A DNA stretch of 64,000 nucleotides, taken from Sandaracinus amylolyticus (GTDB taxonomy: Bacteria > Myxococcota_A > Polyangia > Polyangiales > Sandaracinaceae). The notes under the pieces were generated by a model. The model had not been told where the DNA came from. It ran no database searches and saw only the letters and a list, made by a program, of their open reading frames with translations. Below are positions 9,280 to 17,152 of the stretch, piece after piece; the stretch's first letter is position 1, and each line of letters starts with the position of its first letter. Location of the stretch: contig NZ_CP011125.1 of assembly GCF_000737325.1 (NCBI RefSeq), positions 8,122,001 through 8,186,000 of the forward strand. The letters are read 5' to 3'. The position numbers and the translations under genes are program-made.

Positions 9280-9722
9280 TGGGGATGTCGATGCAGTCGG
9301 GGGGCGGGCGCCGCGGCGAGCCGACGCCCGACATCAACATCACGCCGCTGGTCGACGTCGTCCTCGTGCTGCTGATCATCTTCATGGTGATCGCGCCGAT
9401 GCTCACGCCGGATCTCGACGTGACCCTGCCGAGCGAGCCGACCGATCACGGGCCGCCGCCCGACGCCAATCCGATCGTGGTCGAAGTGACGGAGTCGGGC
9501 GCGCTCGAGATCGACGGACAGCCCGTCGCGCGTGAGGCCGCGACGTCGACGCTGCGCGGACTGCTGGGCGCGGCACGCGAGAAGACGGTGTTCGTGCGCG
9601 TGCACGACGACGCGATGTTCCGTGACGCGATCGCCGCGATGGACATCGCCCGCGGGGCGGGCGCCGAGCAGGTCGGCACGGTGCTCGATCGTCCCGCCGC
9701 CGTCGCCGGCGACACGCACTGA
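9279..9722 (+). CDS. exbD: ExbD/TolR biopolymer transport protein, second copy
   Basis: This 147-residue paralogue of the preceding gene has a Gly-rich cytoplasmic N-terminus, then PDINITPLVDVVLVLLIIF with the conserved Asp, and a periplasmic C-terminal domain of about 90 residues. Its start overlaps the stop of the first exbD by one base. The membrane segments of the two copies are nearly identical but the periplasmic domains are clearly divergent, which fits specialised roles rather than a recent duplication. It lies 160 bp before the receptor gene. Confidence 0.92.
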   Translation: MGMSMQSGGGRRGEPTPDINITPLVDVVLVLLIIFMVIAPMLTPDLDVTLPSEPTDHGPPPDANPIVVEVTESGALEIDGQPVAREAATSTLRGLLGAAREKTVFVRVHDDAMFRDAIAAMDIARGAGAEQVGTVLDRPAAVAGDTH

Positions 9723-9882
9723 TTCCGAAGCGCGCGCGAGTCGCGCGATCCGAGAGAGATCCCGTCCAGCTCGATTCCCGCACTCGGGGCTCGGGTCGAA
9801 GGAGGCGTGTGCCCGGAAGTCCGCTCGGGGGCGCGTCGCCGCCGACTCACGCCCTCGACGTGCCTTCACCCCGGAGCCAATC

Positions 9883-12800
9883 GTGAACAGTGAATCCTCG
9901 AGTCGACGCACGGAGCAACTCCTGCTCTGTGCGCTCGTCGCATCGTCGTACGTGGCCGCCCACGCGCTCGACCCCGGTCCAGCGCTCGCCCAGCGCACGG
10001 GAGGCAGCATCCGCGGCCGCGTGCTGCGCGCCGGCGACGAGGCCGCGGTGGCCGACGTCGTCGTCTATGCGGTCAGCCCGAGCCTGCAGGGCGAGCAGAT
10101 CGCAGTGACGGAGTCGGACGGCACGTTCACGTTCACGCTCCTGCCGCCCGGCGCGTACGTGCTGCGATTCGAGGGAGACGGCTATCGCCCCGCGAGCGTG
10201 CCCGACGTCGAGGTCCGGCTCGGACAGACGACGCCCGTGCGGCTCGGGCTCGTGCCGACGAGCATCGAGGCCGAGGAGATCGTCGTGCAGAGCGAGGCGC
10301 CGACGATCAGCCGCGGCTCCGCGCAGACGAGCGCGAGCCTCGACGACGATCTGCTGCGCATCGCGCCTCAGCCGCGCCGCTTCAGCGACGCGATCGAGCA
10401 GGTCGCGCCGGGCACGACGGTCGAGCCGCGCGGCTCCGCGCGAGGCATCTCGGTGCTGGGCGCCACCGGCCTCGAGAACGCGTACATCATCGACGGGCTC
10501 AACGTGACGGGCGTCGGGTTCGGGAACGAGCCGGTCGCGCTGCCGCCCGACTTCTTCGAAGCGATCGAGCTCAAGATCGGCGGGTATATGCCCGAGTTCG
10601 GTCGCTCGACGGGCGGTATCTTCAATCTGTCGCTGCGCCGCGGAGGCAACGACTTCCACGGCAGCGTGTTCGGCAATTTCAGGCCGGGGTTCCTCCAAGC
10701 GGATCGCCTGGGTGTCTATCGCGCGGGCGAGTCCATCCTGAGGCAGGACAGCCTGCTGATGGACATGGACTTCGGCGGGAGCCTGGGCGGTCCGATCATC
10801 CGCGATCGCCTCTGGTTCTTCGTCGGCTTCAACCCGCAGATGACCTTCACCGACGTGCACCGCATCGCGCAGGCGCGCATCGACGAGGTCACGCAGGACG
10901 AGCAGGGCAACGTGACCGCGGAGACGCCGGACGGACTGCCGGACATCGCGCCGGGCAATCCGGCGGATCAGCGGTTCCGCGAGGTCGGCCGGCGCACGCT
11001 CGGTCGCGAGGTGATCACGTACAACGTCGTGGGGCGCCTGACGTTCGCGCTCGACGCGGAGAGCACGCTCTCGCTCTCGTACATCGGAAATCCGGGGAGC
11101 ATCTCGGGGGTGCGGCGCGCCGTCGGGGAGTCGCGCAGCGCGAACGGTGTCAGTGGCTCCGCGGACTACTACCTCGGTGAGCGCGAGGTCGGCACGCACA
11201 ACCTCGTGCTCAACTACCAGGGTCATTTCCTCGATCGCAGCCTTCAGGTCGAGGCGTTCGCGGGGATGCACACCGAGCGCGACGTGATCCGTCCGCGCGT
11301 CGACTCCGCGACGTTTCAGAACGTCGGATTCGAGGTCTCGCTCGACGACTACGAGCCGGGCGCGTGCCCCGACGATCCGTCCACTCCGTTCGTCGACTGC
11401 CCCGTGCGCGACTACATCTTCGGCGGCACCGGCAGCTGGTTCGACGAGACGACCGATCGCTACACCGCGGGCCTCCGGCTCACGCACCTGCTCGCAGGCC
11501 ACCAGATCCGCTACGGCGTCGACGTCGAGTACAAGCGTTATGCGTCGACGCGCGGCTATTCGGGCGGCTCTTTCGAGCAGCACTTCGCTGCCGATCCGTT
11601 CGACGCGGAGGGCGGCGCCAATTGGCAGCGTCAGTACTACGCGCGACAGGACGAAGGCGGGCCTCATCTGTACGGCGTCGACGGCAATGCGCCGTTCAGC
11701 GCGGTCGCGAGCACGGTGACGCTCTCCGCGTTCCTCCAGGACGTCTGGGAGGTCGACGAGCACCTCACGGTCAGCGGCGGTCTGCGCTGGGACTACGAGA
11801 TGATCATGGACTCGGAGGGGCGCCCCGGGATCACGATCCCCGACGAGATCGCGCCCCGGCTCGGCGTGACCGTCGATCCGACGGGCGTCGGCCGCAGCCG
11901 CATCTTCGCGTCGTACGGTTGGTTCTACGAGTCCGTCCCGCTCGACATCAACCAGCGCGCGTTCTCCGCCGAAGGCACCGCGCTCTACGACATCGGCGCG
12001 GACGGGCAGCCCGTCGGCGAGCCGCACGTGCTCGGCGGCGCGAACGCCGCGACCGTCAATCAGCTCCAGGGCCAGTACCACTCGGAGATCATCCTCGGCG
12101 CGGAGTACGAGCTGATTCCGCACCTCGTCGTCGGCGCGCAGGCCACGTATCGCAACCTCGAGCGCGCGATCGAGGACATCTCGCCCGATGACGGACAGCA
12201 CTACTTCATCGCGAACCCCGGCGTGAACGACTGCGATGTTCCCGAGGAGTACCGCGAGCCGCTCTCCGCCGCGTGCGCAGGCCCGGACGGCAGCTACGAC
12301 CCGACGAGCACGGTCTTCAGCTCGCCGGTTCGGCGCTATTACGGCGTCAGCTTCACGCTGCGAAAGGACTTCTCCGATCACTGGATGATGCGCGCCTCGT
12401 ACACGCTGTCGCGCGCCGAGGGCAACTACACCGGTCTGTTCGCGGCCGACAACGGCCAGGCGGATCCGAACATCAGCAGCCAGTACGATCTGCCGAGCCT
12501 CGTCTACAACCGCATGGGGCCGCTCCCCAACGACCGCACGCACGTCATCCGCGTCAGCGGTGGATACGAGCTCGGCGGTCTGATGCCGGAGCTGAGCGGG
12601 CTCACCGTCGGGCTCCAGTACATCGGGCGCAGCGGCACGCCGCTGAGCTACCTCGGGCGCCACGAGCTCTACGGGCGTCGTGAGGTGTTCATCCTGCCGC
12701 GCGGCGCGGCGGGACGGACTCCGTTCACCCATCAGGTCGACATGTCGGTCGGCTACGACATCCCGCTGACGCAGGGCATGGCGCTCAACCTGAGCGCGAC

Positions 12801-12996
12801 CGTGTTCAACCTCTTCAATTTCCAGGAGGCGACCGAGCTCGATCAGGAATACACGACGGGTGTCGCCCAGCCGAACCGCACGCCGGGCGCGTCGATCGAC
12901 GACGTCGAGGTCTCGAGCGTCAATCCCACCTTCGGACAGGCGCGACTGCGCCAAGAGCCGCTGCGCGTCCAGCTCAGCGCCCGACTGACCTTCTGA
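9883..12996 (+). CDS. TonB-dependent outer-membrane receptor with carboxypeptidase-regulatory-like domain
   Basis: The 1037-residue protein starts at GTG 9883, with GGAG six bases upstream. A signal peptide ends near residue 38 (ALAQ). Residues about 40-120 form a carboxypeptidase-regulatory-like beta-sandwich (GSIRGRVL, PPGAYVLRFEGDGY). The plug follows (about residues 125-250; YIIDGLNVTG, EFGRSTGGIFNLSLRRGGNDFHGSVFG in part), then a long beta-barrel ending in the terminal Phe (ARLTF) needed for outer-membrane insertion. This architecture is usual for large-substrate receptors (peptides, glycans, vitamins) rather than classical siderophore receptors. It is the terminal user of the TonB-ExbBD machinery encoded just upstream. 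The longer frame back to 9532 only overlaps exbD. The substrate is unknown; no Fur box was found before the operon. Confidence 0.93.
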   Translation: MNSESSSRRTEQLLLCALVASSYVAAHALDPGPALAQRTGGSIRGRVLRAGDEAAVADVVVYAVSPSLQGEQIAVTESDGTFTFTLLPPGAYVLRFEGDGYRPASVPDVEVRLGQTTPVRLGLVPTSIEAEEIVVQSEAPTISRGSAQTSASLDDDLLRIAPQPRRFSDAIEQVAPGTTVEPRGSARGISVLGATGLENAYIIDGLNVTGVGFGNEPVALPPDFFEAIELKIGGYMPEFGRSTGGIFNLSLRRGGNDFHGSVFGNFRPGFLQADRLGVYRAGESILRQDSLLMDMDFGGSLGGPIIRDRLWFFVGFNPQMTFTDVHRIAQARIDEVTQDEQGNVTAETPDGLPDIAPGNPADQRFREVGRRTLGREVITYNVVGRLTFALDAESTLSLSYIGNPGSISGVRRAVGESRSANGVSGSADYYLGEREVGTHNLVLNYQGHFLDRSLQVEAFAGMHTERDVIRPRVDSATFQNVGFEVSLDDYEPGACPDDPSTPFVDCPVRDYIFGGTGSWFDETTDRYTAGLRLTHLLAGHQIRYGVDVEYKRYASTRGYSGGSFEQHFAADPFDAEGGANWQRQYYARQDEGGPHLYGVDGNAPFSAVASTVTLSAFLQDVWEVDEHLTVSGGLRWDYEMIMDSEGRPGITIPDEIAPRLGVTVDPTGVGRSRIFASYGWFYESVPLDINQRAFSAEGTALYDIGADGQPVGEPHVLGGANAATVNQLQGQYHSEIILGAEYELIPHLVVGAQATYRNLERAIEDISPDDGQHYFIANPGVNDCDVPEEYREPLSAACAGPDGSYDPTSTVFSSPVRRYYGVSFTLRKDFSDHWMMRASYTLSRAEGNYTGLFAADNGQADPNISSQYDLPSLVYNRMGPLPNDRTHVIRVSGGYELGGLMPELSGLTVGLQYIGRSGTPLSYLGRHELYGRREVFILPRGAAGRTPFTHQVDMSVGYDIPLTQGMALNLSATVFNLFNFQEATELDQEYTTGVAQPNRTPGASIDDVEVSSVNPTFGQARLRQEPLRVQLSARLTF

Positions 12997-13010
12997 GGCG
13001 GAGAGAGACC

Positions 13011-13859
13011 ATGCGACTTCGTCGAATGATGGATGTGCTCGGTGTGCTGCTGTGCGTCGGCGCGAGTGGGAGCGTCGCGCGCGCCCAAGAGTCGGGGGAG
13101 GCGCCGAGGCCTCCGGTGACGATCGATGACGAGCCGTGGATGGGCACGGTGGACATCGGGATCGAGGGCGTGGTGAACGCGCCGATGAGCCGGCTGTTCT
13201 ATCCGGGCGGCAGTCTCGGCGTGGGCGTCTATCGCTCGCTCGCCGACGGTGTGGCCCTCGGCGCGCGGCTCCGCGCGGGGTTCCTGGCCGAAGGCCAGCG
13301 CATCCACGCGGAGGCCGAGCACCCGGGCGTGCTCGACTACGTGATGCTCAGCGCGGTGGTGCGACTGCGCCCGTTCCCCTCGGCGGTGGCCGATCCGCTG
13401 CGGCGCGCGACGGGCCTCTACGTCGAGCTCGCGCCGTCGATCGCAGTCGCCGACGAGCAGCTCGTGGGCGCGTACTGGATCTCGGCGGGATACGGCTTCG
13501 ACGCGGGCCCCGTCACGATCGGTCCGAGCCTGCGATTCACGCACTTCATCCAGTCGGGCGCTCAATTCGAGCGCTTCGGCGATGACCAGGTGCTCACGCT
13601 GACGGGCGGCATCGAGATCGGATTCGCGGATCGAGCACGCGAGAGCCTCGTGGTCGCGCCCCCCGAGGTCGTCGAGGAGCCGATCGCGATGGAGCCGGCC
13701 GTCACGCCGATCGAGGAGGCGCCCGCGATCGTCGAGGAGCCGATCGCGCCGGTGGAGCTGCCGGCCGAGACGGTCGCGCCGGCCGAGACGGTCGCGCCGC
13801 CCGAGGTCGAGAGCGCGCCGGAGGCACCGCCCGTCGAAGCGCCGCCGCCCGCGGAGTGA
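13011..13859 (+). CDS. outer-membrane beta-barrel-like protein with Pro/Glu-rich tail
   Basis: The product has 282 residues. A signal peptide ends near residue 25 (ARAQ). About 190 residues of alternating amphipathic beta-strand sequence follow (VGVYRSLADGVALGARLRAGF, YVELAPSIAV, YGFDAGPVTIGPSLRFTHF), consistent with a small outer-membrane barrel. The last 65 residues are a Pro/Glu/Val/Ala tail (EEPIAP, AETVAP repeats), likely extended and possibly periplasmic or surface exposed. A good ribosome-binding site (GGAGAGAG) precedes the ATG. It is 14 bp after the receptor gene, so it is probably co-transcribed and part of the same uptake complex. The function is not recognised. Confidence 0.8.
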   Translation: MRLRRMMDVLGVLLCVGASGSVARAQESGEAPRPPVTIDDEPWMGTVDIGIEGVVNAPMSRLFYPGGSLGVGVYRSLADGVALGARLRAGFLAEGQRIHAEAEHPGVLDYVMLSAVVRLRPFPSAVADPLRRATGLYVELAPSIAVADEQLVGAYWISAGYGFDAGPVTIGPSLRFTHFIQSGAQFERFGDDQVLTLTGGIEIGFADRARESLVVAPPEVVEEPIAMEPAVTPIEEAPAIVEEPIAPVELPAETVAPAETVAPPEVESAPEAPPVEAPPPAE

Positions 13860-13872
13860 GCGGATGAGCAAA

Positions 13873-13912
13873 GGAGCGCGCGTGTCGGAGCCGATCAACG
13901 CACGCGCGCTCC
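13873..13912. terminator. stem-loop between convergent genes
   Basis: There is a perfect 12-bp inverted repeat, GGAGCGCGCGTG at 13873-13884 and CACGCGCGCTCC at 13901-13912, with a 16-base loop. It overlaps the last codons of the WYL regulator and follows the outer-membrane protein gene. No T-tract follows on either strand, so it is either a weak bidirectional transcription barrier or an RNA-stabilising structure. Confidence 0.45.
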
Positions 13913-14845
13913 GCGCACCAACCGCTGGCCGATCTCGCGAATGCGCGGCGCGAGATCGCGCGGCTCGAGGAGCTCGAAGTCGACGCCCGCGAGCACGATC
14001 TGCGCGACCATCGCCTCGACGGTGTCGCCGCCCGTCGTGAAGACACAGCGCTCGTCGTCGAGCGGCTCGATCACGCCGACCCACGAAGGAACGACCTTCG
14101 CCATCTCCGCCGCGCTGCCGCGCAAGATCAGGCGCACCTGGCTGCGATACGGCGCCGCGGCGATCGATCGCGAGACGTAGGTCGCGACGTCCTCGGGCGG
14201 CTCGCGCGGCACGAAGCGCGGTCCGACGCGCAGGCCTCGCTGCGCGATGCGGTCGACGCGGAACGTGCGCCAGCCCTCGCGATCGACATCCCACGCGACG
14301 AGGTACCAGACGCGTCCGGTGTGCGCGAGACGGAGCGGCTCGACGGTGCGCGCCTTCGTGTGCCCGCGGCTGTCCTCGTAGGTGAAGAGCAGCTGCTCGC
14401 TGTCGCGGCACGCGGTGGCGATGGTCGCGAGGAGCGCGGGATCGACCTTCGGTCCGCCGGTCATCGCGATCGTCATCGAGTGCAGCGCGCGCGCGCGGCG
14501 ACGCAGGCGCGCGGGCAGGAGCTGATCGAGCTTCACGAGCACCGAGAGCGCGGTGTCCTGCAGGTGCGGGATGCTCGCCGCGACGGTGCCGAGCGCGACC
14601 TCGATCGTCACCGCTTCGTCGTCGTCGAGACGAAGCGGCGGGAGCGTCGTGCCCGCGCCGAGGCGATAGCCGCCGCCGACGCCCGACGACGCGCTGATCT
14701 CGTAGCCGAGCTCGCGCAGCCGCTCGACGTCGCGGCGCAGCGTGCGGACCTCGACCGCGAGCCGCTCCGAGAGGTCGGCGCCCGACCAGTCGCGACGCGA
14801 CTGCAGGAGCGTGAGGAGGCGGAGCAGGCGCGCGCTCGTCTTCAT
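13895..14845 (-). CDS. YafY-type HTH/WYL-domain transcriptional regulator
   Basis: This 316-residue regulator has an N-terminal DeoR-like winged helix (about residues 1-60; LLRLLTLLQSRRDWSGADLSERL, VRTLRRDVERLRELGY). A ligand-sensing WYL domain follows (about residues 145-220; EPLRLAHTGRVWYLVAWD, TFRVDRI), and a C-terminal WCX-like extension. It is divergent from the epoxide-hydrolase gene with 77 bp between starts, containing a perfect dyad. Regulators of this family commonly control the divergent neighbour and themselves, so local repression or activation of the hydrolase is likely. The effector is unknown. Confidence 0.92.
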   Translation of the reverse strand: MKTSARLLRLLTLLQSRRDWSGADLSERLAVEVRTLRRDVERLRELGYEISASSGVGGGYRLGAGTTLPPLRLDDDEAVTIEVALGTVAASIPHLQDTALSVLVKLDQLLPARLRRRARALHSMTIAMTGGPKVDPALLATIATACRDSEQLLFTYEDSRGHTKARTVEPLRLAHTGRVWYLVAWDVDREGWRTFRVDRIAQRGLRVGPRFVPREPPEDVATYVSRSIAAAPYRSQVRLILRGSAAEMAKVVPSWVGVIEPLDDERCVFTTGGDTVEAMVAQIVLAGVDFELLEPRDLAPRIREIGQRLVRGARVR

Positions 14846-14859
14846 CGCGCTCGACTATC

Positions 14860-14878
14860 GCGGACACACCCTGTCCGC
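14860..14878. promoter_or_regulatory. candidate operator for the divergent WYL regulator
   Basis: A perfect inverted repeat GCGGACA-N5-TGTCCGC lies in the 77-bp gap between the WYL regulator and the epoxide-hydrolase gene. It is 15 bp from the regulator start codon and 45 bp from the hydrolase start codon, a suitable place to act on both promoters. The dimeric winged-helix architecture of the regulator fits a 19-bp dyad. The assignment rests on position and symmetry only. Confidence 0.6.
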
Positions 14879-14922
14879 AATGCCGACTAGGTTCCTCACG
14901 AGCGATCCAAGGAGACGATGCG

Positions 14923-16065
14923 ATGACCAAGAGCGAACCGAGCCCGATCGTAGACGAGCAGATCCGACCCTTCCGGATCGCGATCCCCGACGAGGACCTC
15001 GCGGATCTGCGGGCGCGCCTCGCGCGCACACGGTGGCCTTCGGAGCTGCCCGGCATGGGCTGGTCGCGCGGCGTGCCGGGGGACTATCTGCGCGAGCTCG
15101 TGGAGCACTGGCGCACGACCTACGACTGGCGCGCGCACGAGGCCGCGCTCAACGCGTTCCCGCAGTTCGTCACGCGCATCGACGGCGAGCGCGTGCACTT
15201 CCTCCACGTGCGATCGCCCGCGCCGAGCGCGACGCCGCTGCTCCTGCTGCACGGCTGGCCGGGCTCGATCGCGGAGCTGACGCAGCTGATTCGCCCGCTC
15301 ACGGAAGGCTCGCCGGCGTTCCACGTCATCGTGCCCTCGCTGCCGGGCTTCGGCTTCTCGGGACCGACGCGCGAGGCGGGATGGAGCGTCACGCGGATGG
15401 CGCACGCGATGATCGTGCTGATGCGGCGCCTCGGCTACGAGCGCTACGCGATCCACGGCGGCGACACCGGCGCGATGATCGCGCGCGAGATGGGCGTGCA
15501 CGACGCGGCGCACGTGTCGGCGGTGCACGTGCTGCAGATCTTCTCGTTCGGCGGGCCCGACATCGAGCCCCAGGACGAGCACGAGGCGCGCAGCCTCGAA
15601 GCGCGCACGCGCTACGACAACGAGCTCTCGGCCTATATGTACGTGCAGTCGCAGACGCCGCAGACGCTCGCGTACGCGCTCGCCGACTCGCCCGTCGGGC
15701 AGCTCGCGTGGATCGTCGACATCTTCAAGAAGTGGACGGACTGCGAGGCGCGTCCCGAGGAAGCGGTCGATCGCGATCAGATGCTGACGAACGCGACGAT
15801 CTACTGGCTGACGAACACCGCGGGATCGTCGTCGCAGGTGTATGCGGAGGCCTCGGCGGCGTGGGGCGAGCCTGCGCGCTGCGAGGTGCCGATGGGTGTC
15901 GCGGTGTTCCCGCGCGACGGGTTCCTCACGGTGCGGCGCGTCGCCGAGGAGATGAACCACGTCGTGCACTTCACGGTGCTCGAGCGCGGCGGGCACTTCG
16001 CGGCGATGGAGCAGCCCGACGCGCTGGTGCGCGAGCTGCGCGCGTTCCTCGCGGGAAGGACCTGA
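14923..16065 (+). CDS. epoxide hydrolase (alpha/beta-hydrolase with EHN domain)
   Basis: The 380-residue enzyme has the N-terminal epoxide-hydrolase cap (about residues 15-115; FRIAIPDEDLADLRARLARTRWP) and an alpha/beta-hydrolase core. The oxyanion motif is HGWPGS near residue 108. The nucleophile elbow GGDTGAM near residue 183 carries Asp, not Ser, as in true epoxide hydrolases. A late catalytic His lies in RGGHFAAMEQP near residue 360. It would hydrolyse epoxides to vicinal diols in the cytosol. AAGGAGACG precedes the ATG. Divergence from a WYL regulator suggests inducible detoxification or catabolism of a small organic compound. Confidence 0.9.
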   Translation: MTKSEPSPIVDEQIRPFRIAIPDEDLADLRARLARTRWPSELPGMGWSRGVPGDYLRELVEHWRTTYDWRAHEAALNAFPQFVTRIDGERVHFLHVRSPAPSATPLLLLHGWPGSIAELTQLIRPLTEGSPAFHVIVPSLPGFGFSGPTREAGWSVTRMAHAMIVLMRRLGYERYAIHGGDTGAMIAREMGVHDAAHVSAVHVLQIFSFGGPDIEPQDEHEARSLEARTRYDNELSAYMYVQSQTPQTLAYALADSPVGQLAWIVDIFKKWTDCEARPEEAVDRDQMLTNATIYWLTNTAGSSSQVYAEASAAWGEPARCEVPMGVAVFPRDGFLTVRRVAEEMNHVVHFTVLERGGHFAAMEQPDALVRELRAFLAGRT

Positions 16066-16174
16066 CGGACGCGCGGAGCGGATCGAATCGCGGAGGGCGG
16101 GCGCGAACAGCGACAGCGGACGAGCCCAGCGTCTCTGTACACGCGGTTCGTGATTCGCTACGGTCTGTCCTCGA

Positions 16175-17152
16175 GTGACAGCTCGGCGCCCACTCGTCCC
16201 CGGCGTCTACGACGCGCCCGTCACGGCCGCGCTGCAGGGCTCGCTATCCTCGCTGCCGCCGGACCTCCACGAGACCGAGCCGCTCGACCCAGCCGACTCC
16301 CCACGCACCCTCGCGCGGTTGATCCACGGGCGGCTCGTCCACGCGCTCGCGGCGTTCTCCACCTCGCGCGACGACGCGCTCGAGCGCCAGCTCGAGCTGA
16401 CGAACCGAGTGCTCGCGGTGCTCGAAGACGTGCCGGGCTCGGGCGCCAGCGCCGACGATCACATCGTCCCGCCCGGCGCGCGCCTCCTCGCGGTGCGCGA
16501 CCCCGCGGCCACCGCGCTCGGCCGCCCCGCCTCGCCGGCGCGCCCCGAGATCCCGCTCGCCACCAGCGACCTCCTCGTCAACGGCCGCCACGACGTCTCG
16601 CTGGGGCCCGAGGTGAAGCGCGAGCTCGCGTCGGCGGATCGCGTCGACCTGCTCTGCTCGTTCCTCAAGTGGAGCGGCTACCGCCTCGTCGAGGACGCGC
16701 TGCGCGCTCACCTCCAGCGCCGCCCCGGCTCGGTGCGCGTGCTGACGACCGCGTACATGAGCGCGACCGATCGCCGCGCGCTCGACGAGCTCGCCGCGCT
16801 GGGCGTGCAGCTCAAGGTCTCGTACGACACCACGCGCACCCGCCTGCACGCCAAGGCGTGGCTCTTTCACCGCGACTCCGGCTTCTCGACCGCGTGCATC
16901 GGCAGCTCGAATCTCTCGGCCGCCGCGATGCTCGACGGGCTCGAGTGGAACGTGCGGCTCTCGCAGGTCGACAACGGCCCCATCCTCGACAAGTTCCGCG
17001 CGACCTTCGAGCAGTACTGGGAAGACCCCGAGTTCGCGCTAGCTCGTCGTCGCGCCCCGTCCGCAGCATTCGCGTGCCGGCGCGGCGTGTTACGGTCGCG
17101 CCGACGTGCTCCAATCTGCTGCAATAGGAACCGCGATGGATTTCCATTCTAG
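16175..17152 (+). pseudogene. truncated phospholipase-D/helicase (DUF3427-type) gene, N-terminal part only
   Basis: The frame starts at GTG 16175 (325 codons). Residues 1-290 read like the N-terminal region of the large PLD-nuclease/superfamily-2-helicase/DUF3427 proteins: an opening PGVYDAPVTAALQ, SADRVDLLCSFLKWSGY, then the PLD-type HAKAWLFHR motif (HxK) near residue 229 and SSNLSAAAM. Full-length relatives are normally around 1000 residues, with Walker motifs after this point. Here homologous-looking sequence stops at about 17040 (WEDPEFALA), then turns into Arg/Cys-rich nonsense that overlaps the next gene start. No helicase remainder is found downstream. I read this as a gene cut by the insertion of the defence island at its right side. 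A stand-alone PLD nuclease is the alternative. Confidence 0.6.

Noticed and set aside
9847-12954. A 1035-codon frame opposite the TonB-dependent receptor, and similar long antisense frames throughout
   Set aside because: These are mirror frames caused by G/C at third positions of real genes. Their composition is Arg/Ala/Val-rich with no motifs.
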